A stretch of 64,000 bases of DNA from Kudoa neothunni (Eukaryota; Cnidaria): the NCBI GenBank assembly GCA_964304625.1, contig OZ199838.1, positions 12,958,001-13,022,000 of the forward strand, in the 5' to 3' direction. Below the pieces are notes generated by a model. That model saw nothing but the letters and a program-made list of their open reading frames with translations. It had not been told where the DNA came from and ran no database searches. How positions within the stretch are numbered: position 1 is the first letter of the stretch; every line of letters starts with the position of its first letter. This document shows positions 22,623-34,960 of this stretch, one piece after another. Both the position numbers and the translations under genes were made by a program.

Positions 22623-25528
22623 CAAATACTCCAATCAAAATATATGAATAAAACCAAATTCTGATGGTAATCAACCTATAATTCACTCCAATATAACCAA
22701 GACCAAAACTTCGTAGGGTATTATGATACGCCCAAGAAGTGTTATTGAGCATCGGATACACGTATTATGAATGGATTAGTAATGGATTAGTTGTATGATT
22801 GTTTATCAGTTTGAACATTTCACAGTCGACAAAAATTATTCAATTGATTCAAAAATATCAATATGATTATTAAATATAGGGCCATGCCGTTTCTGGTTTG
22901 ATTACAATAGATATCACGTTGAAAATATATCTACTTGAATGCGCGATTATAAAAACGATTTACAGGAGATTACAACGAAAACTGTTGTATGCTAATAATG
23001 TAGAATATATAGGGCATTGGTTCGGAAAAACCATTGCATTATCTCCAATAATAAATGCCATGTGTCGTTAATTTCAACCGTCCATTGGTTACACTTACGC
23101 GATTTTATCTCTATCTCTAATTGGTTGATAGTTTGTTGTGAATGTAAGTAAAAACCCCATGTAATTGGGTGGAATCATTTGCCTGGGCATTAATGGCCAA
23201 ATTGCTGTTGGATTCATCGATAAAAACAATTAACATGCGATCTAATAATCTAATCTGAAAACTAGAAATGCGAATACTCTAATCTGTTTGTTGTACTATT
23301 CGGTTAACGCTTTCGTAATTCATTCTATTAAAGCAACCAATTGAATGCTCACATTTTCATTTTATTAATTCTTTTTTATCTTATTTTAATCCAAACAAAG
23401 GCATGCTTTAGGTTGTTCAAGTATGTCGTTTTGTTTCATTGATATAGTGATTTGTAATAGTCAAATTTCTCAAATATTTAAGATTTGTTTCGAATATAAG
23501 ATTGATATTCTTATTAAAGAGGGATAATTAATTAAATTTGTGAGTTAAATTTGATTTTAATCTGCACGTTATGTTAATTTTAAGGTAATTTGTTCCGAAA
23601 TAGATATTAGTCTCTTGTAAAAATCATTATTTTCTCATATATTTAAGCTCAATTTGAAAATATCTTCAAATATATTGGAATGAATTGGACTGAAGTGTTT
23701 TGTGGTTGTTTTAACTGACCTATAAAAATGAAAGATCATCTTTATTGTATTCAGTCCTTAGCGTGGGACTTATCTCCTCACAATCTATTCACTTAAGCCC
23801 GACAAAGATAGCCAATCCTATTTTATTATATTTAAACTCGTAACCTTTCGGTACATTATATATTTCTGAATAACATTGGATAATTTTTTATATAGTTTTA
23901 GAGGATTTAAATATTTTTATTTTTGACAAGTTTCTATTCGTCCTAATATATTTGGAGAAGGACTTTTGATTTTTTAACGGATATGACAAATTTGAGCTTG
24001 CGTGGCAAATTTAAGAATATTACAACAGAATTAGGCATTTCTCAATATTATAATTTATTGCTGTACTAAGAATTATAACATTAACATTTTGATTAAAAAT
24101 TGTGAAATAATGACAACCTTTAAGTAAATTATTGAATGTAATTTAATAGTATAAGGACGAATATCATTATTGACTTATCAAGATCAAATTATAATGCTTT
24201 AAGTATGTTCAGAAGCAATAAAACACTTAAAGTTACTCTGATTAGTTTTAATTACCCATGTGAAATAATTGAAAGTGGTATAATCAGCAGATTACTCGTT
24301 AACTTAATCACGGTTTGATCTTGAAATGGTGATTTTATAAATTTTTAATTCGTTAAATTAAATAGTTAAAATATCTTAGATTTATTAATCTTTATAAAAA
24401 ATATAATTGTAAAATGTGATTATTTCTATTTAAAAGCAGTTTTGCCCAAACTTATAGACTCTAAGATATAGTAAACGGTGTAATAAATGTGTTCTTTGAT
24501 TATTCCTTCACAGTTGGCATAAATTATCCCATCATTATTATTTATTTTATAATTACATTGACATAGAAATGATGATTTTAATATAAAGTTTAACATTTAT
24601 TTTGAAATTGGATAAATTAATTCTTGAAATTAATATCAGCATTAATCTGATGTATTAGGCACATATTAAATGGTGAGGTAATATTTAATATATTTTTTAT
24701 TTCAAGCCTAAAATTTCATTTAGAAATATTTTTGGTTAACCCACAGAAATGATTATCTAAATATGTAAAATACATTTATAAAAACATAGAGATGTTTATA
24801 TTATATAATTTACGTGTTAATATAATGTAATTGAAGTATAAAAAATAAGAGAAAAAAATTATTACAAAAAATTTATATACAGATTAAATAATTAATTTTG
24901 TTTACATAATATTAATGAATTACAAGCTATTATTGACTTATTTAATTTAGCCTTTATAAAATAATTACTTAATATTATATACAAATACCAAATTATGTTA
25001 GCATAGTCATTTTATAAAAAAATCGTATTTGAATTGGCATATAAAAGCTTATGAAAATTTTATGGGATAATTTCGATTGAAATTGATAGTCATTAAATAT
25101 TAACTGTTGACTCATTAAATATTTAATAATTATTAAATATAATTATTCAGAAAGAGATAAAATAAAATTTTATAAATAATTTTCATAATTTATTTGTTAA
25201 AGAATAGATACCGTGGACAATTTTAAGTTTAGTTATTTTTAAAAACCCATTGTAAGCTTTTTTAATTAACGTTAAGAAAATAATATATTATATCCTCCAT
25301 GAGAAAATTAATACGTATGTCATTTAATTTAACATAAATACGAAAAATATTATCATTATATTTTTTAAATGTATCGTGCCTATTGTATAAAGCAACTAGC
25401 CGCGATTTTTGATATATAATTATGTAAGATAAAAATTAGATTCCAAAATTTCTAAGAAAATTAATAATACATAATTTTCTAGAAAGAATTATATCTGTTA
25501 TTGTAATAATTAATTATGGCTTTTATAT
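22623..25528. other. Intergenic between Ras and Kunitz copy A
   Basis: 2.9 kb without any supported gene. It is extremely AT-rich from about 23,400 on, where open frames are short. Both flanking genes are on the minus strand, so it holds the Ras promoter and the Kunitz 3' flank. Confidence 0.45.
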
Positions 25529-26980
25529 TCAACTCGCGGTTGAACAGCTTTCAGTTTCTTCATCCTCAGCACCTTTGCCCTCATTATAGACTTCCCCACA
25601 TATTTTTTGGCATTGTTCCTTTGTTTTAAAGTTGTTCGAGTTTCCATCATATCCTTTGTAACAAAATGATTTGCATTTTTTATCGCCTGAACTATAATAG
25701 AATCTTTTTGTTTTGAATAATTTCCCTGTAGTCCAGTCACCCTTTTTGGGTAATGTGCATGTTTCCTCTATTTTTATTTCTTTCTTGTAACCGCCTAAAT
25801 TCATTTAAAATAACACAATTATAATCACAAAAATTTTAGTATTTTATAGAATGTTAAAAAGTTCGTACCTGCTCCGCAATAACTATGGCACATTTCCATG
25901 GTGGGGAAACTATTCTTTGTATTATCGAAATCAGGAGTTGAGACAGTACCAGTTTCCATGCGTTTACACACGTCAGCTTTAGAGTCATAATAATATCTGA
26001 ATATAGTATTTTGATCCGTTGATTCGCCAGTTATAGCTGTTTGTGTGGGATCGACCTCACAAGCAAGAACTTTCTTATTTTTTGCATTTACGGTAGAATT
26101 ATTTTCAGTACTGTGTTTATGTGCTAAAAAAATAAAACGCATAGAATTAAATAATTGGCATACGAAAACATTTTGTGACGCATTCAGCAAACGATCTAAA
26201 TATTCCTCTTGAATTCGAATCTATTGAAGCAGCAGCAAAAGCACACTTATTGTTGTTGGTATCGGCGATAATGGCAGTGCTTGGATCTTTATCTTTAACA
26301 TCAGGTCTTAATGTACAATCCAGAGAGTTTGGCACCAAATATTTTTCTTTATCCGAAACACCACTTATATTTTCATCATCAGCATTTGTGAGACCTCCAT
26401 TTTTTTTGTCTAATTAAAAGATAAATAACTATTAGAATTGGAATTAGTGATGATTACTTAAACAATATAAATAGCACTCAGTGTCACTTTCATATCTATT
26501 AAAACTTCCACCACACCCATTATATTGGAAAGTTTCGCATCTGGCAGTTGTTGGGTTAAAGTAGTATTTTGATTCTGTCACGGAATTTTTAACGCAATGT
26601 CCCGGATGCATTGGTTTTTTACAACCTTGGAGTTTTTCCCTTTGGGTCAACTTACCTTGAGAGATTATTATGACAAATTTTAACGTATGACATACCGTGC
26701 ATTTCGCAAAGTCCCTTGGACGCGAAATTATTATAATTTCCTTTGATTCCTCGATATTCTAGAGGTTTGCATTTAGCGTCATTGATATCAATGAACCAAC
26801 GGTCGATGACGTTGCTCATGCTTTTTTCGACACCTATAGGCCAGTCTCCTTCATCTCTTTCGTAGGATGGTAAAATTGGGTCTAATAAATAAATGGATTG
26901 ATTTCTAAAATATGACAATTACCTGTTAGGCAATAAGATATTGATGTAATGTATATTATTTTATAAAGTAGGGATCTCAT
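25529..26980 (-). CDS. Secreted five-domain Kunitz-type protein, copy A
   Basis: Six exons (26980-26923, 26881-26696, 26655-26458, 26409-26164, 26123-25869, 25794-25529) encode 402 residues with introns of 40-74 nt. Exon 1 gives a hydrophobic signal peptide ending around SYCLT. Each later exon carries roughly one Kunitz/BPTI unit. Domain 2 (GCKKPMHPGHC ... YNGCGG ... ECYLYC) has all six cysteines with Val at the P1 position after Cys14. Domains 3, 4 and 5 keep C5, C30, C51 and C55 but lack C14 and C38. Domain 1 keeps only the C30 and C51 equivalents. Classical Kunitz domains inhibit serine proteases through the loop held by C14-C38, so only domain 2 could be a canonical inhibitor. The tail is acidic. 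It is duplicated at 33380-34855. Confidence 0.9.
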
Positions 26981-27080
26981 TTTGCTAGATCTAATATTTG
27001 AAAAAATCGGAACGAAGAATATTAATTATATGATTTATGAATCAACAATAGTTTTCAATGCATGAATAAGATTAGAATTT
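25529..27080 (-). repeat. Duplicated segment, unit A (paired with 33380-34960)
   Basis: The whole Kunitz gene, all five introns and about 100 bp of 5' flank (shared TCGGAACGAAGAATA and ATATGATTTATGAAT blocks) recur in the same orientation about 7.9 kb away. Differences are scattered substitutions and small indels. The copies are clearly diverged, so this is not an assembly duplicate. Confidence 0.85.
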
Positions 27081-30000
27081 AGCCAACAAGTTTTATTTAT
27101 CGTATAGATTATTTACTTATTACGGTTCACATGTGTAACTAATTGCGTATTAAAAAGAATTTATATGTAGTAGAGTCATTAATAAATACAATGTTAACTA
27201 TTCTTATTATTAAAAAAATTTCAGTTAATCAGATTTTAATTAAATAAAGAAAAAACGATACGTCAATATATAAAATACAAAAAATGGGTAAAATATAACA
27301 TTAAATATTTTAGGAAAGATTATAATGATCTGTATGCTTCCGAAATTCAAGAATTTAACTTTAAATATTTGTACGAATTTTGTCGCAAGGTTTATTTCTG
27401 GATTCACAGATATTTTTCTATTAGAATAATTAACATTATAATCTATAAAAATAAAGTAATCCATAATTATAAGATTTTTGTCTAAAGATCCTATTTTAGC
27501 CGAAAATAAGCTACAATTAGTAAAAATTTGTCCCTTGGTTTTATTTTGAGCATATTTAATTTTTATCAAAGTTTTTACTCCATACTTCACTTTTTCCGTT
27601 ATTTATTGAACAATTCAAAAAATCAAGCGCAATTAAATTGATTATTGTGAATTTAAAATTTTATTTTTGACACAATATTTTGTTGATACTACTCTGCATA
27701 TTCAAAATTATTCCATTACTGCACAATTGAGTCTATCAGACTTAGTGGGAAATTTTTTTCTTCATCAAATATAATCTTCAAGTAAAAACAAAAATTTAAC
27801 TAAAGATACAGCTAAATATTTGATAAAAAGATAAAACAAAAAATATTCACAGCAGTTAAAAATAACTGGATAATAATTAGCATATCTTCTCACATCTGCA
27901 CAACTCGTTTTCGAATTTGTATTCTTCCAAGAGAAACCTTGATTTCACTTCTTGTTGTTCCACTTCAAACATATTTTAGTCAATATATACCAGAAATCGT
28001 AACATTTAATTGATTTAATGTTAAGAAATCTCTGACTAGATTTTGTAAATATTGCCCACCTTGTAACATTTTGGATTTCTTGTTTGAATTAAGGTATTTT
28101 TCCAGCTGGTCATTAACAAATTATCTCCAATAAAGATTATATTTCGAATATTGTTAGCAAATACCTCAATTATGAGAGTCTACTTAAGTCTTTTTGCAAT
28201 CACAATAAAGTTATCTCTCAGAGTTTTCAGGCTTCCTGTCTCCTTCGACTTTATTTTGTACAAGTTGTTAAAAATTATAACCGAATTTTGGGATTATTTG
28301 AAAAAATAAAAAGTAAGATTATTCATGAAGAACAAAATCATTTTTTATCATTTTTAAGTTTTTGTTTGCACTCCAAAAATATCCTAAATATTTTTGCAGT
28401 ATTAACTAACCTTTTACGCAGTTTCTAAAATGATTTGGTGTCCCTTGTTTCTTTAAGTAATCTCATGTGAATATAACTATGCTTTTATTTTAACAAATCT
28501 TCACAAACTTTCTGTTTACATTTTTGTTCAAATTTATCTCAAAATTGTGGATGGTTTACAAATCTTAATTGCATTATTTCATTTTAAGCATTTTAAGAAA
28601 GATGAGATATTAAATTAGTTTTTTATTTTCTAGTTATGTTGAAATTCGATATTTATTCCACTTTTAAGTTTACATTGTTTTTCAACTCTCAGGCGTAGTG
28701 TAATTTATTCGATGCCTAAGAATAAAAGAATTCATCACAATATTCATAATTTAATTGTTTCTCTCCTTAAAACAAGTTTATTTTGATTGAAGGAAAGAAA
28801 ATTTAATGAGTATTAATAAATCAATTATACGAAATTAACGAATATTAGAAAAAAAGACTTTGGATTATCAAAATTATGTATGGGGTAATGCATTTTGGAT
28901 ATAAATGAAAATTTTCATTCTAGGATTATTAAACTCACGAGTTATATTTTTTATTAATCTAAATTGCGATTTCTATGATATATTTCTAGATACCGTCCAC
29001 AATAATATCTGAATTAATATTAATTCTTTCCAGTAATTTATTAAAATTATTATTGTTGATGAAGTTCTATTGAGAATAAATATTTAAAATAAGTTAGGAT
29101 GAATTATATATTTTTTTTACATCCTAAAAAACTTCTAATTTTAAATTTTTAAAATAATATGCTTCCCTTTTCTTATAATATTATTATTATGAATAATATA
29201 AATCCATTGAACCTATTAATTATTTGGGCGTCTGATTTTTCAATAGGCTTTTTCAGGATCAAGAAGGTTTTGTTTCCAAATGATAATTCATTAATTTTAA
29301 TATCTACTTCTAAATCATACGAAAGGGTCTAAATGATTTTTAAGTCGTGAGTATTTTCCTAAAATGTCCTAATCATCATATCAAAAGAAAACAATGCAAC
29401 TAACTACTAGCATTTTCATTCGCATCTGACAACTAAATGGAATTATGTTTATAAACGGGGACTGAAGAAGAGGTTAGAAGTTTGTTAAATTATTATTATG
29501 AATAAAATTCATGTAATAATTATAAAGTCTGAATTTATAACCATTTAGATAAAATTAAGTTGTCATAGACACCCTGAAATACTCCAAAGATACCATCCTA
29601 TTTTGTCAGAATACTGCGATTGCAAAGAAAACCATTGTGTTTAATATATATATATAGTAAAAAGGTCAAATATTTTACTCCTAAAAATGTTTTATTATTT
29701 CTCATACAATAAATGTTGAAAATCCAACTGGGTCCAATGGAACCGGTTGAGCCAAAACGGAATTTTCAAGTATAATCTTTCGAGTATTTCTAGGGTCAAA
29801 TTGACCCCCGAGCCTACTTTATTATGTTTTCTATACATACGAAAATTTAATGATTGTACTCTCTGATGTAGTCTGCTATACATATAATTTTTATAATTAT
29901 CGAATAAAAATTTGAAAAAAGAGAACACAACGGTATACGTAAAAATTATACACTTGATGCTTTTGGGGTCAATTAGACCCCAAGGTTTTTATTGGTTTAA

Positions 30001-33000
30001 ATTAGGGGTCTCTGGACTTTTTTTTTCGTCGACCTTCTCCAAATATATTAAAAATATTAAAGTATTTTCAGCTTTTTATTGGAACAAATACAAATAATTG
30101 CAATATATCTCATTAATATTCTCTCTCTAATATATAATAAAAGTCAAAATTATAATAATCAAAAAATTTTGTTTATTAACAATTTAACATCAAAATGCAT
30201 CAGACGAATTTTGATATTTGTGAATTTACACGGATGTTTATAATCAAGTCAGCAAAAAAAATCTACACTAGAAAATTTAACACAATGAATCTGTTTTTTC
30301 ACCATAAATCACATTCGATAGGCCTCACAAGTTAGGTCGCCTGTATATGATTATAGTTACATACTTTTTCACAAATTAAGTACTACGTCAGGTTTTTTAG
30401 ATTAAGTTACATCATATATAGAGAAGTTAAAATTTGTTCGTGTCGGTCCCTAAAAGTTAATAAGAATATCTTAATCTTTACTTTAAGATAGTATTCCCTT
30501 AGCTTGGGGGCACTTGAAGAGTTTTTGAAGTGTCCACAGGGTTTAAACGACAATTGCAGATTATTGTAATTATTTTGGGAGCTTTTATAATTTTAATTCA
30601 AAAAAATTTTAACATTTGAGTTATCATTCTTAGTCAATTATAAAATTACTGGAAATTATCGTTATTGTTTTATATATTGTTGATAACAGTCAAGACCAGT
30701 TATCATTAAAATTTACGAAAAAAACGCTAGTAATGTGTTTGCTAGCTTTTTACAAAGCCTAAAGTATGCCTCGACATAAATGAAAAAAAATTAGATTACA
30801 TAACTACAAACATTGGATATTGATTTAACTTAAACATAAAAATAATTAAATAGTGTATGATATAGTAGAAAGAAGGGAAACGTTACCTTAAAGCCCATAA
30901 CATTCAGTGGGTTTTTCTATAACACACATCGACCCTCCTTCGACCCCTAGAAGTTCTCATCGACCACTTTGGAGATCCTGGTTTAAATGATAATAAAATA
31001 TTAAACGGACTGAATAGTTGAATTTGATCGGATTCTGCAGGTGAAATATTGAAAAAATCAGGAAAACATGTACACGAGATCATATGTGATGACACGGATG
31101 CATCCGCTTTACTACTCCGTTCGCACAAATTTACCCGAAACATGCTGATAAAAGCCAAAGGAAATTTTCAATGAGATTTTTCCTATTGACCCGTGATGAC
31201 GACGCTAACGAAATATGTTATGTCACTGATTTTAGTTATCAGATGTCAAGTTCTAGTGGTTTTGACGAGAATTATAAAGATTTGGATGTGTTTTGCGAAA
31301 AGAATGTTTATGGCCCAAATTGTATCCAAGGGGTGATATGAAAAATTCATATTGTTCATGTGCGAGCCAAACTGCGTAAAAGTGGTTAGGTGACTATTTT
31401 TACTTGTTCACTGTACCCTAGGAAATTACGAATAAGTGATTACGCGTTGTAGGAAACTAATTTATTACTCACGTTACGGGTGGACTTAATTTATCAATAT
31501 TTTTAGTAACAAAAATTTTTTAAATCATCTTTAAATATCAAAAATTGAATAATCTCACTAATTCATTTCGATTAAACTCAAGTTGACAGAAAAATTGATG
31601 GCGCCAAATAATTCACATGAATTCGGACTATTTTGTATGCACGCAATATGAATCTTGGTGAAAATACGACTAGAATCTATTGTTAGAATTCTATTTAAGT
31701 TTATCTATGCTTGCATAATTACTTATAGTATTTTACAATGAAATAAAAGCCTGAGGTCAAGTTTACCCCCAAAATACCAAATGCATAGTCGATTTTGAGG
31801 CGCTCACCCTTTACATACGTCAGGGCCAATTATTTACCGAGGATGCGCTAAAATAATAGTAAAAACAAGTTTCGTATCCAAATAACATTTACTTGAAATT
31901 ATTGTAATTTTGATTCCTATTTTTTAGATATTGATTCCAGATAAAATTTAAAATAATATTTATCATTGTTTTATAGTATTAATTTGATATTTTCTTTTAA
32001 AAATGGTGTTTACTGGAATTTTCTGCGTTTCGTTGATAAAAATATTTTAAGTTACATTTTAGTAGACACTTCTAGGTGAATATTATTTGGTTACACAATA
32101 ATTTTTAATTATATCGTTAATAATTATCATATTTAATATCATAAAACGTAACAACGTAGTTATGGTCAGACTTTTCTTAAAAAAAAGATATTTAACAATA
32201 GTGAAATGATAAGACTTCCACTTCTGGTACATTTTTCACATCTCCAATATTTATTGGGAATTAGATTTATGGTCATTACATAAAAATAACCATTATACAA
32301 GAATTTATCCCCTCCTATCTGTATTCTTATTATGACATCACATTGTTGTTTGATCTCCCATTAAAAAAAAGCAAAATATTATTTTAAAATAAAAAGTAAT
32401 CACAATCTTAATATGAAATATAACAAGCCAAATACCCTAAAACAGCTTTTATAAGAGCATAGTGCGCAAGCGCAGTAGAGTTCCGGCGAGTTATAGCCAT
32501 ATCCCGATTATTATGTGGATATGAGTTGTTAGACATTAATAACATCTGACGCTAATATAAATGGTGAATATAGTACTCTAGTCAGAGTTACGATAATTTT
32601 TTATGTACTAGTTTTAGCCGATATTTTTTAAAGAATAAGGAATAAAATTAAATGACAATAGAAATTGAAATTGAAATGGATGAACTCATCTAAATAAATG
32701 TTTTGGTTTCGATGATAATAGGCATGGAAAACAAATATAATATGAAATTATTGTTCATTTTCGAATTATTAAGTTTAAACTTACCTTTTTTGTAGTAAAA
32801 TTAACAAATATGAAACATCATATAAGTAGAGAAATTATGAATAAATAATTTCCGCATATATAACAAAGAATATTGAAGTTAATATTTCGAAACAATTATT
32901 GAAAAATTTGGATGGCTATGTAGTTATACTTTTGTCATCTTAGATAATTCTCAATAACTCAGTTGGAAATAACATTTGAGTATTATTCAATAAAATCTTG

Positions 33001-33379
33001 GGCTTTAGAAAATTTATGCATAATATCTTTACTAAGTACAGAATCAATAACGAAAAATTGATAACGAATAGGTTAGGATTTTCATTTTTTTAACGCGTTG
33101 CACATAAATATCCTATAAAGATGATATTAGAAAATAAAATGTTTACTTCCGTAAGAGGATATTTTAAGGTTATAAAATTGATTTAAATAAATTTAAGTAA
33201 AGAATTTCTTCATGATTTTATGTTTTAAGTTTAATATGCTGGTTATACATAACAAATGGCGCAATCTATATACAGTTTGCAAAATATTTTGATTAAAAAG
33301 TTCCTTTAAAAGAATTAACAATGATAATTTTGTAGAAACAAAATTTTGTTCATGAAGTAACCAATTAAGATTTTTATAC
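27081..33379. other. 6.3-kb gene-poor spacer between the Kunitz copies
   Basis: No gene is supported. Short frames here (for example minus 27,240-27,590 and 29,695-29,928) are Ile/Phe/Asn-rich and match nothing. The minus strand around 28,240-27,980 contains weakly protein-like text (FIGDNLLMTSWKNTL) that may be a very old relic. Two palindromes at 29,793-29,807 and 29,965-29,981 may mark ends of a small element. The stretch 30,900-31,200 is less AT-rich and includes CCCTAGAAGTTCTCATCGACC, reminiscent of hAT-type ends (first 20 bases), but no partner end was found. Confidence 0.4.
29793..29981. repeat. Pair of GGTC/GACC palindromes, possible small MITE
   Basis: GGGTCAAATTGACCC at 29793-29807 and GGGGTCAATTAGACCCC at 29965-29981 are each near-perfect palindromes about 170 bp apart. 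Similar motifs occur near the ends of some small inverted-repeat elements. No target duplication was established, so this is tentative. Confidence 0.3.
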
Positions 33380-34855
33380 TTAATTGGTCGTTGGACATTC
33401 TTCGCTCTCATCAATCTTAGCCGCTTCGCCTTCATTATAGACATCTCCACATATTTTTTGGCATTGTTCCTTTGTTTTAAAGTTGTTCGAGTTTCCATTA
33501 TATCCTTTGTAACAAAATGATTTGCACGTTTTATCCTTTGAATCGTAATAGAATCTCTTTGCTTTAAAAGTTCCACCACTTCCTTCACCCGCTTTAGCTA
33601 GTGTGCATGTTACTTCGATTTTTATTTCTTTTTTGTAACCTCCTAAATTCGTTTAAATTAATCTAATTTTACTCAATAAAAATTATAAGCATTATTTTAA
33701 AAATTTTCATATTTTCGAGAATTTAAACGAGTTCGTACCTGCGCCGCAGTAACTATGGCACATTTCCATGGTGGGAAAACTGTTCTTTGATTTCTCGAAA
33801 CCGGGTTCTGAAACAGGACCACTTTCCATTCTTTTACAAATGTCATTTTTATCGTCATAATAATATCTGAATATGATAGTTGAAGAATCTCCATTGGTGT
33901 TTACAGCTGTTTGTGAGGGACTGCTGTCACAAGCAAGAACTCTCTTATTTTGATCATTTACGGTAGAATTGTTGGTAGCATTATTTGGATACGCTAAAAA
34001 AAATAAATAATAATGAAATTATTTCTATACGATAGCATGTCTTGACGCATTCAGCAAACGATCTAAATATTCCTCTTGTATTCGAATCTATTGAAGCAGC
34101 AGCAAAAGCACACTTATTGTTTTTGGTATCAGCCACAATTGCAGTGCTTGGATCTTTATCTTTAACATCAGGTCTTAATGTGCAGTCCAAAGCGTTTGGT
34201 ACCGAATATTTCCCTTCATTATCAAGTCCACTTATTTTGGAATCATCAGCACTTGTGAGCCCTCCATTTTTTTTGTCTAATTAAAAGATAAATAACTATT
34301 AGAATTGGAATTAGTGATGATTACTTAAACAATATAAATAGCACTCAGTGTCACTTTCATATCTATTAAAACTTCCACCACATCCATTATAGGGGAAAGT
34401 TTCGCACTTGGCAGTTGTTGGATTAAAGTAATATTTTGTCGAGATCTGCGAATTTTTAACGCAGTGTCCTGGATGCTTTGGTTTTTTACATCCTTTAAGC
34501 TTTTCTCTTTGAGTTAACGTACCTCGAAAGAATCTTATTATGACAAATTTTAATCTATGGCATACCATGCATTTCGCATAGTCCTTTAGACGCAAAATTG
34601 TTATAATTTCCTTTGATACCTCGATATTCGAGAGGTTTGCATTTAGCGTCATTGATGTCAATAAACCAACGGTCGATGACATTGTTCATGCTTTTTTTCA
34701 ACACCTATAGGCCAGTCTCCTTCATCTCTTTCGTAAGATGGTAAAATTGGATCTAATAAGTAGTTAGATAGCAAGAATATTGTAATTTAGCAATTACCAG
34801 CTAGGCAATAAGATAAAGATATAACGTATATTATTTTATAAAATGGGGATCTCAT
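33380..34855 (-). CDS. Secreted five-domain Kunitz-type protein, copy B
   Basis: The exon map matches copy A: 34855-34798, 34752-34566, 34522-34325, 34276-34031, 33993-33739, 33642-33380, for about 401 residues. The signal peptide (MRSPFYKIIYVISLSYCLA) and domain pattern are the same. Domain 2 (GCKKPKHPGHC ... YNGCGG ... ECYLYC) has all six cysteines and Val at P1, while the other domains have the same missing cysteines as copy A. The tail is shorter and differs (DESEECPTTN). Exon 2 is one base longer than in A: an A run of seven near 34,690-34,697 replaces six, which shifts frame inside domain 1. Everything downstream returns to an intact frame, so a consensus error is the simplest reading; a recently broken copy is the alternative. 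Confidence 0.82.
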
Positions 34856-34960
34856 TGTTTTAACTAATGTTTGAGGAAAATTCGGAACGAAGAATAGGAA
34901 TCATATGATTTATGAATTAGTAATAATTTTCAATATATGAATACGATTAGGATTAAATAA
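33380..34960 (-). repeat. Duplicated segment, unit B (paired with 25529-27080)
   Basis: This is the direct-orientation partner of unit A; homology continues upstream of the start codon for about 100 bp. The offset is about 7.85-7.87 kb along the whole length, showing one duplication block and only small indels. Confidence 0.85.

Noticed and set aside
27240-27590. 116-codon minus-strand frame
   Set aside because: Dominated by Ile, Phe, Asn, Lys and Tyr with no pattern; expected by chance in extremely AT-rich DNA.
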